DNA of 64,000 bases from Thiomicrorhabdus sp965602805 (GTDB taxonomy: Bacteria > Pseudomonadota > Gammaproteobacteria > Thiomicrospirales > Thiomicrospiraceae): positions 1 through 64,000 of the forward strand of contig CBFCZK010000010.1 in NCBI GenBank assembly GCA_965602805.1, in the 5' to 3' direction. The notes beneath the pieces were generated by a model that saw only the letters and a program-made list of their open reading frames with translations, was not told the origin of the DNA and ran no database searches. The position numbers and the translations under genes were made by a program. Below, one piece after another: positions 53,165 to 61,830 of the stretch. Position 1 is the stretch's first letter; every line of letters begins with the position of its first letter.

Positions 53165-53830
53165 ATGACACAAGATGAACTAAAGCAAAAAGTAGCTCAA
53201 GCAGCGATTGAATATGTTGTTCCAGATACAATCATTGGTGTTGGAACGGGCTCTACAGCAAACTTTTTCATTGATGAACTTGCTAAAATCAAGGGCTCAA
53301 TCGAAGGTGCGGTTGCCAGTTCTGAAGCCACTGCTGATCGCCTAAGAGGTCATGGTATTCCGGTACTGGATTTAAACTCAGTTTCTGAAATGTCTGTCTA
53401 CATTGATGGTGCAGATGAAGCCGATGCTGGTCTTAACCTGATTAAAGGTGGCGGTGGTGCTCTAACCCGTGAAAAGATTGTTTTAGCCGTCGCCAAAAAA
53501 TTCGTCTGCATCGCCGATGACAGCAAGAAAGTGGCTGTGTTAGGAAAGTTTCCATTACCGGTCGAAGTCATTCCAATGGCGCGTAGTTATGTCGCGCGTG
53601 AAATTGTGAAGCGTTTTCGTGGTGAGCCGGTTCTACGTGAAGGCTTCACAACGGATAACGGCAACCTAATCCTAGACATTCACGGTTTAGAGATTGTTGA
53701 TCCTGTGGCGATGGAGAATGAGTTGAACAGTATTGTCGGTGTTGTCACGAATGGTCTGTTTGCGGCTCGCCCTGCGGACATTTTCCTATGTGGAACGGCT
53801 AATGGTGTTGAAACACTAACCGCTAAGTAA
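53165..53830 (+). CDS. rpiA: Ribose-5-phosphate isomerase A
   Basis: 221 residues, as in E. coli (219). It interconverts ribose-5-phosphate and ribulose-5-phosphate. The ATG at 53165 gives the E. coli-like start MTQDELKQKVAQ; the longer frame from 53129 is rejected. Motifs are GVGTGSTANFFIDEL, YIDGADEAD, the catalytic Lys in IKGGGGALTREK and KFPLPVEVIPMARS. It is monocistronic with its own terminator. Confidence 0.96.
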   Translation: MTQDELKQKVAQAAIEYVVPDTIIGVGTGSTANFFIDELAKIKGSIEGAVASSEATADRLRGHGIPVLDLNSVSEMSVYIDGADEADAGLNLIKGGGGALTREKIVLAVAKKFVCIADDSKKVAVLGKFPLPVEVIPMARSYVAREIVKRFRGEPVLREGFTTDNGNLILDIHGLEIVDPVAMENELNSIVGVVTNGLFAARPADIFLCGTANGVETLTAK

Positions 53831-53863
53831 GCTCAACTGAAAAGCAGTTCTGTTAGCGTCTTT

Positions 53864-53890
53864 AAGGGTCATCTATAATGACCCTTTTTT
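53864..53890 (+). terminator. rpiA terminator
   Basis: AAGGGTCAT pairs with ATGACCCTT across a short loop (CTATA), followed by a run of Ts. Confidence 0.9.
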
Positions 53891-53921
53891 ATTTCCCTCA
53901 TTAAAATAAGAATCTAAAATC

Positions 53922-54425
53922 ATGCAAAATATTGGCGGAAAAATTTTCGGCGTTTTAGTCGTTGGCCTATTGGCGACATTACTTTATTTTACCGTGTTCT
54001 CGGATGGCTTAGGAAAAGGCCCTGATATCACCATTAAAACCGCGCAAGGTGAAAGCATTAACCTGAGCAAACCCATGAAACCGATTTTAGTCAATTTCTG
54101 GGCAACCTCTTGTCCTGGTTGCATTAAAGAGATGCCTGATTTGGCGAAAATGAAATTAGCTTTAGGAGATCGTTTTGAGTTACTTGCGGTTTCAATGAAC
54201 TATGACCCTGCTGAGCAGGTACAAAACTTTGTGAAAAACAACCCCTACCCATTTATCTTTAAAATGGATACCGACGGTGAAATTGCGAAAGCCTTTGGCG
54301 ATGTTTTACTGACACCGACCAGCTTTTTAATTGCGCCAAATGGCAAAATTGTTTACAAACAGATTGGTGAAGTCCATTTCGATTTAGTGGCTGAACGCAT
54401 TAAACAACTGAGTCCACAGCTTTAA
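53922..54425 (+). CDS. TlpA-like thiol-disulfide protein
   Basis: 167 residues. An N-terminal anchor (about 6-25) and a thioredoxin-like TlpA domain with NFWATSCPGCIKEMPDL (CPGC near 65-68) and LTPTSFLIAPNGK as the cis-Pro region. It should act on the periplasmic side as a reductant or chaperone for cysteine proteins. It lies just before thiE with an 86-base gap to the preferred start; this pairing is not an obvious pathway link. Confidence 0.85.
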   Translation: MQNIGGKIFGVLVVGLLATLLYFTVFSDGLGKGPDITIKTAQGESINLSKPMKPILVNFWATSCPGCIKEMPDLAKMKLALGDRFELLAVSMNYDPAEQVQNFVKNNPYPFIFKMDTDGEIAKAFGDVLLTPTSFLIAPNGKIVYKQIGEVHFDLVAERIKQLSPQL

Positions 54426-54511
54426 CTCAATCGTCCATGACGATGGTGTTCGCTCGACAGAGTGGCCACCAACCCCCTCCCTCACTTCAATATCAAGATT
54501 TCGTCAAACCC

Positions 54512-55153
54512 ATGAATCACACCTCCCCCCTAGACAATAAAATCATTCAAGGTTTATATGTCATTACCGATCCGAGCTGCTCAACGTCTGAAACACTGAT
54601 AACCGATGTCACACTGGCTTTAAAAGGCGGTGCCAGAATCGTTCAGTTTCGTGATAAAAGTTCTCCTTATGCGATTCAACTGCCGTTAGCAAAGCAACTT
54701 AAAACCCTCTGTGAAAGCTACCAGGCCTGGTTGATTATTAATGACAACATGCAACTCGCCCTACAATCACAAGCACATGGTCTGCACATCGGTAAAAACG
54801 ATGGCGATATCGAAACCGCTCGTACTCTTCTCGGCGAAGATGCCATTATTGGTGTGACGTGCTATAACGATTTGCAGCGTGCCGAACATATGCAACGTTT
54901 AGGGGCTGATTATGTCGCCTTTGGACGTTTTTTTCCCTCCAAAACTAAACCCGATGCGCCGAGTGCGGAGCTACAAACCTTAATCACGGCCAAGCAAACT
55001 CTGCGAATTCCCGTCGTCGCTATTGGCGGAATTAATCATACTAATGCGAGACAACTCATTCAAACAGGGGTCGATTCATTAGCGGTCATTCAAGGGGTTT
55101 TTGGTCAAGCAGATATTGAAGCGGCGGCACTCTTAATAAGCCAACAATTTTAA
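54512..55153 (+). CDS. thiE: Thiamine-phosphate synthase
   Basis: 213 residues from the ATG at 54512, where similarity begins; an in-frame ATG at 54437 would add 25 residues unlike the family. Neither has a good ribosome-binding site. It joins HMP-PP and thiazole phosphate. GLYVITDP, ARIVQFRDKSS, INDNMQLALQSQAHGLHIGKND-type residues, GVTCYND, VAFGRFFPSKTKP and VVAIGGIN are all present. The iterated palindrome at 54720 encodes Gln-Ala-Trp. Confidence 0.93.
   Translation: MNHTSPLDNKIIQGLYVITDPSCSTSETLITDVTLALKGGARIVQFRDKSSPYAIQLPLAKQLKTLCESYQAWLIINDNMQLALQSQAHGLHIGKNDGDIETARTLLGEDAIIGVTCYNDLQRAEHMQRLGADYVAFGRFFPSKTKPDAPSAELQTLITAKQTLRIPVVAIGGINHTNARQLIQTGVDSLAVIQGVFGQADIEAAALLISQQF
54720..54731. 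repeat. Iterated palindrome inside thiE
   Basis: Exact ACCAGGCCTGGT, read as Gln-Ala-Trp. Confidence 0.9.
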
Positions 55154-55218
55154 CGATAACTCCGCCAGACTTTTTCAGCAAAACAACTTACTCTATTCAC
55201 ACATTAAATGGCCATGAT

Positions 55219-55253
55219 TTGACAATGAATTGCGAACCAATTCACGGTATAAT
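55219..55253 (+). promoter_or_regulatory. Possible hemL promoter elements with an internal dyad
   Basis: TTGACA at 55219-55224 and a perfect TATAAT at 55248-55253 are 23 bases apart, too far for a standard sigma-70 promoter. A dyad GAATTG-N5-CAATTC (55227-55243) lies between them and could be an operator. TATAAT alone is a convincing -10 box. Confidence 0.35.
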
Positions 55254-55306
55254 TCGGCTCAATCAATTCAACCCTCAGAAATACTTGCAGATTAAAAGGA
55301 ACTCCC

Positions 55307-56587
55307 ATGAGCAAATCTCACGACCTATTTGAAGCGGCACAACAACACATTCCGGGTGGCGTAAACTCCCCTGTTAGAGCTTTTAAAGGTGTCGGTGGCG
55401 ATCCTGTTTTCTTCAAATCAGCAAAAGGTGCTTACTTAACCGATGCAGATGATAAAGAATACATCGATTATGTAGCTTCTTGGGGGCCTGCTATCTTAGG
55501 CCATGCCCATCCTGATGTGGTTAACGCCGTGCAACAACAAGCTGAAAAAGGTCTGAGTTTTGGAGCGCCAACCGCGCTTGAAACCGAAATGGCGGATCTG
55601 GTTTGTGACCTTATTCCTTCAATGGACATGGTCCGTATGGTGAGCTCAGGTACTGAAGCCACGATGACGGCGATTCGTTTAGCGCGTGGTTATACAGGGC
55701 GTGACAAGATTGTTAAGTTTGAAGGTTGTTATCATGGCCACTCTGACTCTTTATTAGTCAAAGCCGGTTCTGGTGCACTTACCCTAGGTGTGCCTTCTTC
55801 TCCCGGTGTACCAGAAAGCCTTGCTGAACTAACCCTGACCTTAACGCACAATGACGCGGATGAAGTCCGTAAAGTGTTTGCTGAAATTGGTGATCAAATT
55901 GCCTGCATCATTGTTGAACCGATTGCGGGTAATATGAACTGCATTCCACCAGAAGAAGGTTTCTTACAGACCTTACGTGAAGTCTGTGACCAGTCGGGTG
56001 CTGTACTCATATTTGATGAGGTTATGTGTGGTTTCCGTGCCGGCCTTCAAGGTGCACAAGGACTTTACAATATTACGCCAGACCTAACGACCTTTGGTAA
56101 AGTCATCGGTGGCGGTATGCCGGTCGGTTCTTTTGGCGGCAAGCGTGAGATTATGCATCACATCGCGCCTTTAGGCCCTGTCTACCAAGCGGGAACCTTA
56201 TCAGGTAACCCTATCGCAATGGCCGCTGGTTTAAAAACCTTAGAGCTTATCAGTCAGCCAGGATTCTTTGAGAACCTGGACACTAAAGCCAAACGTTTAA
56301 CAGTAGGCATGCAAGCGGTCGCAGATGAGCTGGGCATTCCCTTCACCACCAATCAGGTGGGTGGAATGTTTGGCTTCTTCTTCTCAGAAGAGAAAAACAT
56401 TAGCCGTTTTGCGCAAGTGGCAAAAGGCAATCTGGAGCACTTCAAAGCCTTCTATCATGGCATGTTGGAAGAAGGCGTTTATCTTGCGCCCTCTGCTTAC
56501 GAAGCCGGTTTTGTCTCTTCACAACATACTGATGCTGATATTGACAATACCATTGCTGCGGCACGCAGAGTGATGGAAAAACTCTAA
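55307..56587 (+). CDS. hemL: Glutamate-1-semialdehyde 2,1-aminomutase
   Basis: 426 residues, exactly E. coli-like. It forms 5-aminolevulinate in the C5 pathway to haem. The start IPGGVNSPVRAFKGVGGDPVF, MVSSGTEATMTAIRLARG, the PLP-binding DEVMCGFRAGLQGAQ and the PLP lysine in LTTFGKVIGGGMPVGSFGG (about 265) are intact. GGAA precedes the ATG. It is monocistronic with a strong terminator. Confidence 0.97.
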   Translation: MSKSHDLFEAAQQHIPGGVNSPVRAFKGVGGDPVFFKSAKGAYLTDADDKEYIDYVASWGPAILGHAHPDVVNAVQQQAEKGLSFGAPTALETEMADLVCDLIPSMDMVRMVSSGTEATMTAIRLARGYTGRDKIVKFEGCYHGHSDSLLVKAGSGALTLGVPSSPGVPESLAELTLTLTHNDADEVRKVFAEIGDQIACIIVEPIAGNMNCIPPEEGFLQTLREVCDQSGAVLIFDEVMCGFRAGLQGAQGLYNITPDLTTFGKVIGGGMPVGSFGGKREIMHHIAPLGPVYQAGTLSGNPIAMAAGLKTLELISQPGFFENLDTKAKRLTVGMQAVADELGIPFTTNQVGGMFGFFFSEEKNISRFAQVAKGNLEHFKAFYHGMLEEGVYLAPSAYEAGFVSSQHTDADIDNTIAAARRVMEKL

Positions 56588-56612
56588 AAAACCGTTCGAT
56601 ATTCCTATCATC

Positions 56613-56638
56613 AAAAAGGACTTTTCAGTCCTTTTTTT
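56613..56638 (+). terminator. hemL terminator
   Basis: AAAAAGGAC (56613-56621) pairs with GTCCTTTTT, ending in seven Ts. Confidence 0.92.
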
Positions 56639-56813
56639 GTTGATATTTATGCTTCCCCCTTATGTTCTAGGCATAATCACACTATCAATAAGCACTACAT
56701 CCTATCAACCTTTAAATAAACTTTATTAATTTTACAATCCGTTTGTATCTCATAATAAAAGTGTTTATCCTTACTAATTGCCCTACATATAGAAAGGATA
56801 AGTTTTTTTCACA

Positions 56814-59081
56814 ATGCGCATTTCATACCGCTCACTTTTCATACTCATTATGCTTATCTATGGCCTGTTGTTTGTTGGCTTCTATAATGTTTCAAATTAC
56901 TTTCAGGATAAAAGTAATGTCAGTAACATTTCCTCCAAATATTTCAAATCAAAATCTGAAGAGCGCTTGCAGTTTATCCAAAGCTTTATGCAACGTTACC
57001 CGTCAACATTACATGCGATTGCCGACAACTCTGAATTTCAGTTATTTGTGGCTGGTGGAGAAAATAGATTAGCGGTAGAAGAACTGTTTTTAGTCATTAA
57101 AAAGTCAGTAGCCTGTTCAATGCAGATTCGCTACCTTGATATGCAGGGCAATGAAATCATCCGTGTTGACGGAACAGCTACGGGCCTTGCTAACTCGCCT
57201 CAAACACACCGCATCACGCCTAGTGAAAATTTACAAAACAAATTTACGCATCCTTATTTTCAAGAATTTATTGAATTACAGGAAGGAGAAATCGGCGTAT
57301 CTTTTCTTGAACTCAATAAAGAACACGGTAAAACTTTCCAACCAAAACAACCTGTCGTGAGATTTGCTCTCCCCGTCTTTCAGGATGACCAACCTAATGG
57401 CCTTTTAATTATTAATGTTTGTCTAAAAACCTTCTTTAAACAGCTTGGCAAAAGCACACTTTACAATATTGAACTCATAGACAACCAAGGCAAATTCATA
57501 CTTCATCATGATGTCAATAACGGCATAACTGGCAATAATTTTGACAATTACTCTGTTATTGATGAATTTGGCCTTGAGCATGCAAATAACATTCTAAGCA
57601 ATGATGAGTATCTATCCACTAAGCTCTATAGCATAGCCATTGGCAGCGTTATTGACAGCTTAAACAGCAAACAGAAACTTAAACTTGTTTTACAACTCAA
57701 GCATAAAGAACTTTCTGAGCTTGCTAAAAACAACACCAATTTAATGTTGTGGTTGATGCTATTAACCATTTTACTCATGTTGCCAGTCGCTGTTTGGTTG
57801 TCACGTGCACCAGATGCCTTAATCAAAAAATTAGATAATCAAGCACATATTGACGAACTGACGCAACTGCCTAACCGAGCTAGTTTATTTGAAGATATGC
57901 AAGACAACACCAGCAAAATAGTCGTTTTAATGAAGATAGATGACTTCAGGCAATTCAACAATGTCTATGGTTATTTATTGGCAGATGAGCTTATAAAGGC
58001 ACTTGCAAATCGTTTAAAAATACTTGCGAAAGAGTATGATTTTAAGGTCTACAAACTGCCTTCTAACCTATTTGCATTTACCCACGATAAAGACAAATTT
58101 GATTTATCAAATACCTTGCATAAAATTCACAACAAGATTGCGTGTGAGATTTTTACCATCTCTGATGAACATGCCTTTAACATCAATATCACCTTAGGAG
58201 CCAGTAATCCTGAGCGAATCAAACCCATTAATCAAGCATTGATTGACGCCGAAATCGGCTTAAGAACGGCACTAGATCATAAGCAAGACTTCTATATTCT
58301 AGAGCAGAACAACGATTTGGAATCGCAATACAAACACAATATTGAAATCCTCAAAGTGATTCGCAATGCTATTCAAAACAACCATATACAGTGTTTTTAC
58401 CAACCAATTTATAACAATATCACGCAGCAAATAGAAAAGTATGAAGTCTTAATGAGAATCAGCGATGAAAATGACATTCTCTATCCACCACACGTATTCC
58501 TGGAGATTGCTAAATCCTCAAAGTATTATCATCGTTTAACGCGTGCGATGATTGAACAATCTTTCGAATTTCTAAGTAAGCAAGAGTATGAATTTTCGAT
58601 AAATGTATCACGACAAGATATTGAGCAACCCGATTTTTTAGACTTCTTAACCCAAACCATTAAAAAGTATAAGGTCTGCCATAAACTGGTGGTAGAAATT
58701 GTAGAGTCTGAGAGTTTAGGTAATTACGAATCCATTTATGAATTTGTTAAAACGATTAAATTTATAGGCTGTAAAGTGGCGATTGATGATTTTGGTTCAG
58801 GTTATTCGAACTTTGAGCACATTCTTAAGCTCAGCCTGTATATTGATTACATTAAAATTGACGGCTCACTGGTGAAAAACATCACTCAGGATGCCACCTC
58901 TTACCGTGTTGTTAAAAACATCAAAGCTTTCTGTGATGAATTGGGGATAAAGAGTATTGCTGAATTTGTCGCCGATGAAGCCATTCAAGACGAAATACAA
59001 GCACTTGGTATACATTATTCACAGGGCTACTTTTTTGGTAAACCGCACAATGAACTACTCAACCAAAACAGTAAAAATTAA
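56814..59081 (+). CDS. Membrane sensor with degenerate GGDEF and EAL domains
   Basis: 755 residues. A first membrane segment (about 7-26), a large periplasmic Cache-like sensor (about 30-300), a second segment (about 302-325), a GGDEF-like domain (about 340-500) and an EAL domain (about 505-750). The GGDEF signature is lost (KLPSNLF at that place), so no cyclase activity is expected. The EAL site keeps its key residues: Glu in KYEVLMRI, Asn in SINVS, Glu in VVEIVES, DDFGSGYSNF, Lys in IKIDGS, IAEFV and SQGYFFGKP. It is therefore probably a c-di-GMP phosphodiesterase with a regulatory GGDEF. GAAAGGA precedes the ATG. Confidence 0.9.
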   Translation: MRISYRSLFILIMLIYGLLFVGFYNVSNYFQDKSNVSNISSKYFKSKSEERLQFIQSFMQRYPSTLHAIADNSEFQLFVAGGENRLAVEELFLVIKKSVACSMQIRYLDMQGNEIIRVDGTATGLANSPQTHRITPSENLQNKFTHPYFQEFIELQEGEIGVSFLELNKEHGKTFQPKQPVVRFALPVFQDDQPNGLLIINVCLKTFFKQLGKSTLYNIELIDNQGKFILHHDVNNGITGNNFDNYSVIDEFGLEHANNILSNDEYLSTKLYSIAIGSVIDSLNSKQKLKLVLQLKHKELSELAKNNTNLMLWLMLLTILLMLPVAVWLSRAPDALIKKLDNQAHIDELTQLPNRASLFEDMQDNTSKIVVLMKIDDFRQFNNVYGYLLADELIKALANRLKILAKEYDFKVYKLPSNLFAFTHDKDKFDLSNTLHKIHNKIACEIFTISDEHAFNINITLGASNPERIKPINQALIDAEIGLRTALDHKQDFYILEQNNDLESQYKHNIEILKVIRNAIQNNHIQCFYQPIYNNITQQIEKYEVLMRISDENDILYPPHVFLEIAKSSKYYHRLTRAMIEQSFEFLSKQEYEFSINVSRQDIEQPDFLDFLTQTIKKYKVCHKLVVEIVESESLGNYESIYEFVKTIKFIGCKVAIDDFGSGYSNFEHILKLSLYIDYIKIDGSLVKNITQDATSYRVVKNIKAFCDELGIKSIAEFVADEAIQDEIQALGIHYSQGYFFGKPHNELLNQNSKN

Positions 59082-59161
59082 CTCGGATAATGCTATTTAA
59101 GTCATTTTAACGCTAAAATAGCCGTTTTAAATTTTGCGAACCCTTATTTCTGCGATCAGTT

Positions 59162-59704
59162 ATGTCACATACTTCATCTCACACGCCAGCCAGACTTGTT
59201 AAACTGTTTAACGCACAGTTTATACCCTCGCACAATACCCAACTTATCTGTTGTGAAGAAGAACCTATCTATCGCCCTGCGGATATCCTACACTCTCACC
59301 ATCGCATTATTTTTGCACACGGCTTCTTTGCCAGTGCTTTACATGAGATTAGTCATTGGTGTGTTGCAGGCAAAAAGAGGCGTTTATTGGAAGATTTTGG
59401 TTATTGGTATCAACCCGATGGTCGAAGTGCTGAGCAGCAGTCTGAATTTGAAATGGTCGAAGTGAAACCGCAGGCTTTAGAGTGGATATTTTCACGTTCA
59501 GCCGACTTTACCTTTCACTTTAGTGCAGATAATCTAAACGGCGATGCCGGTCCTTCTGAAAGCTTTAAACAAGCCGTATTTAAGCAGCTACAAGACTATT
59601 TAGAGAAAGGCCTACCGAAAGACGCCCAGGCCTGGTCAGATTGTTTAGTCAGCCATTACCGCCCTAATCAACCGTTAGAGATTAGTGAGTTCATTCTCGA
59701 ATGA
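59162..59704 (+). CDS. epmC: Elongation factor P hydroxylase EpmC
   Basis: 180 residues, family length. It hydroxylates the beta-lysylated lysine of EF-P. IFAHGFFASALHEISHWCVAGKKRR, DFGYWYQPDGRSAEQQSEFE and the repeated His/Glu metal-site residues are typical of EpmC/YfcM. The genes for EF-P, epmA and epmB are not in this window. The iterated palindrome at 59626 encodes Gln-Ala-Trp. Confidence 0.93.
   Translation: MSHTSSHTPARLVKLFNAQFIPSHNTQLICCEEEPIYRPADILHSHHRIIFAHGFFASALHEISHWCVAGKKRRLLEDFGYWYQPDGRSAEQQSEFEMVEVKPQALEWIFSRSADFTFHFSADNLNGDAGPSESFKQAVFKQLQDYLEKGLPKDAQAWSDCLVSHYRPNQPLEISEFILE
59626..59635. repeat. Iterated palindrome inside epmC
   Basis: Exact CCAGGCCTGG, read as Gln-Ala-Trp. 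Confidence 0.9.
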
Positions 59705-59815
59705 TGACAAAGAAAAGTGCTTTATTGTTACTGATTGCCTGGTCAGTTTATTTTGGCTCTGACTCCAAACCATTTCCCATCAAACTTATCCACGAAAAAT
59801 AGCTTTCCCCTATAC

Positions 59816-60226
59816 TTAAAAAGCCAAATCTATTAAATTAATTTCAAAATACTCTTTAAGAAAATCAACTGTTTTAACACCTTTTATTCTAAGTACTGAA
59901 CCTTCTATAACTTCGGAATTAAACTGAAGTACATTATTTGACAAAGCTTCAATTTCTATAAATTTCTGTGGTTCAGAATCAAATTTTCTAGCAACTATAG
60001 ACCAACACTCACCATATTCTGTTGTTTCACCCCAACGAAAACATTTCTGTAGCGCAATCATTATATCTTCATCATCAAATTTTAATAGTTCTTTTAGTTC
60101 TTCATACCATAGATTCCGGTCAACATTTGGCAACCACATTTTATAGCTATAACTGTCCCAGAAGCCTTTTGTACCTACTTGACCAATTGGACTTAAAGAA
60201 ACCAATTCATAATTCTCAAAATTCAT
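59816..60226 (-). CDS. Orphan acidic protein of unknown family
   Basis: 136 residues from the ATG at 60226, which has GAGATAAG upstream; an in-frame ATG at 60271 lacks one. It is rich in Glu, Trp and aromatic residues (KGFWDSYSYKMWLP, FRWGETTEYGECWSIVARKF), with no signal peptide. The size and composition resemble small immunity or antitoxin-like proteins, but no family is recognised and no toxin is adjacent. The DNA is more AT-rich than its neighbours, which suggests recent acquisition. Confidence 0.6.
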   Translation of the reverse strand: MNFENYELVSLSPIGQVGTKGFWDSYSYKMWLPNVDRNLWYEELKELLKFDDEDIMIALQKCFRWGETTEYGECWSIVARKFDSEPQKFIEIEALSNNVLQFNSEVIEGSVLRIKGVKTVDFLKEYFEINLIDLAF

Positions 60227-60309
60227 ATTTCTTATCTCTTTTGAATTCACATCACAAGTGCATTTATTCATAAGAAAAAAGGCCGACGTAGAATTAATTT
60301 CCTCTGACC

Positions 60310-60396
60310 CTACTTAGACTTAGGTGGGCGAATCATCCATACAATCCACCCCACGATGACCACTAAAATCAAAACTTCTAAAAACACCCAACCCAT
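60310..60396 (-). CDS. 28-residue single-pass membrane protein after mpl
   Basis: It begins MGWVFLEVLILVVIVGW, one membrane helix, and ends in a basic tail RPPKSK. The ATG is 5 bases beyond the mpl stop and AGAGA lies within the mpl 3' end, so it is probably translated from the mpl mRNA. It resembles small bitopic proteins by topology only. It is too short for most gene finders. Confidence 0.5.
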   Translation of the reverse strand: MGWVFLEVLILVVIVGWIVWMIRPPKSK

Positions 60397-60401
60397 TTGG
60401 T

Positions 60402-61784
60402 TTAAGTCTCTTGTAAGGCTTTGAAGAGTTGTTGATGAATACCGCCAAAACTGCCGTTACTCATCATTACGACGGTATCACCTGGCTGTAAATCATTTAC
60501 TAGCTGTTCTAGTAACGCTTCATAGCTGTGTTTAACCGTCACAGGTTGCGTGAATTCTTCAATTGGTAACTGCCAGTTCCAATCGTTATCGATAAAGGCA
60601 TACACCACATCGGCTTCTTTGAACGCTAAAGGTAAGCTGGCTTTATGAATGCCCATTCGCATGGTATTTGAACGCGGTTCAAACACGGCGATTAAACGCC
60701 CTGTTTGTCCGGTTTTTGCTGAGATTTTTAGCTGCTGTTTTTTAGCACCCTGTAAGGTGGTTTGAATGGCGGTTGGGTGATGGGCGAAATCATCGTAGAT
60801 AAGAATGTCGTTAACTTCACCAATCAGCGTCATACGGCGCAAAATACCTTTAAAGTCAGACAGGCTTTCTACGGCAATACGGGCTGGTACGCCACAATGC
60901 ACGCCTGCGGCTATGGCACTTAAGGCATTACGCACGTTATGTAGGCCGGTTAAACTCCATGTAACACGCCCTAAACAATGGCCTTGAAACATGACTTCAA
61001 ACTCAGAACCGTCTTGCTCATACAGTTTATAACTCCAAGCGCCGTTAGAACCTTGCTTTTCAATGGGTGTCCAACAACCCTGCTCTATCACTTCATCCAA
61101 ATAAGGCTCATCGGTTGGCATGACAATCAAACCATTGCCTGGCACGGTGCGGACTAGGTGATGAAACTGTTTTTGAATGTCTTTAACCGAATCAAAAATA
61201 TCGGCGTGATCAAACTCTAGATTATTTAACACACAGGTTCTTGGGTGATAGTGAACAAATTTAGAACGTTTATCAAAGAAAGCGGTGTCATATTCATCGG
61301 CTTCGACCACGAAAAAAGGCGAATCCCCGAGCCTGGCTGACACACCAAAGTTCTCGGGTACGCCACCAATTAAAAACCCTGGATTCAAACCCGCAAATTC
61401 TAAAACCCAAGCCACCATCGATGCGGTAGAGGTTTTACCGTGTGTACCTGCTACAGCAACCACCCAACGATCATGCAGTACATTCTCGGCCAACCATTGT
61501 GGCCCAGAGGTATAAACTTGTAAGGTATTTAAAGTGGCTTCGACTGCCACATGCCCACGGCTTTTAGCGTTGCCAATCACCACTGAATCGGGTTCAGATT
61601 TTAGAAAGTCGATATCATTATCATCGGTGACTGCGATACCCGCCTGCTCTAACTGAGTACTCATCGGCGGATAAATCGCTTTATCAGAACCGGATACTTG
61701 ATGCCCCATCGCTTTGGCAATTTGAGCAATTCCGCCCATAAAAGTACCGGCGATGCCTAATATATGAATTTTCTCTACTTTCAC
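60402..61784 (-). CDS. mpl: UDP-MurNAc:tripeptide ligase Mpl
   Basis: 460 residues. It recycles cell-wall tripeptide by joining L-Ala-D-Glu-mDAP to UDP-MurNAc. I chose the GTG at 61784, with AAGGA at 7 bases, giving MKVEKIHILGIAGTFMGG; an upstream TTG at 61802 is less likely. The ATP-binding AGTHGKTSTASMV (about 110-122), EADEYDTAFFDKRSKFVHY and YDDFAHHPTAIQTTL are diagnostic for Mpl rather than MurC. It is divergent from rnd with only 46 bases between. Confidence 0.95.
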   Translation of the reverse strand: MKVEKIHILGIAGTFMGGIAQIAKAMGHQVSGSDKAIYPPMSTQLEQAGIAVTDDNDIDFLKSEPDSVVIGNAKSRGHVAVEATLNTLQVYTSGPQWLAENVLHDRWVVAVAGTHGKTSTASMVAWVLEFAGLNPGFLIGGVPENFGVSARLGDSPFFVVEADEYDTAFFDKRSKFVHYHPRTCVLNNLEFDHADIFDSVKDIQKQFHHLVRTVPGNGLIVMPTDEPYLDEVIEQGCWTPIEKQGSNGAWSYKLYEQDGSEFEVMFQGHCLGRVTWSLTGLHNVRNALSAIAAGVHCGVPARIAVESLSDFKGILRRMTLIGEVNDILIYDDFAHHPTAIQTTLQGAKKQQLKISAKTGQTGRLIAVFEPRSNTMRMGIHKASLPLAFKEADVVYAFIDNDWNWQLPIEEFTQPVTVKHSYEALLEQLVNDLQPGDTVVMMSNGSFGGIHQQLFKALQET

Positions 61785-61830
61785 GCAATTATCCTTGCTC
61801 AACTTACGTCACTCTCTTACACTCTCTACT

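Noticed and set aside
61795..61830. Upstream TTG start for RNase D
   Set aside because: It would add an extension not shared with the family and lies almost in the mpl leader. It cannot be fully excluded because neither start has a good ribosome-binding site.
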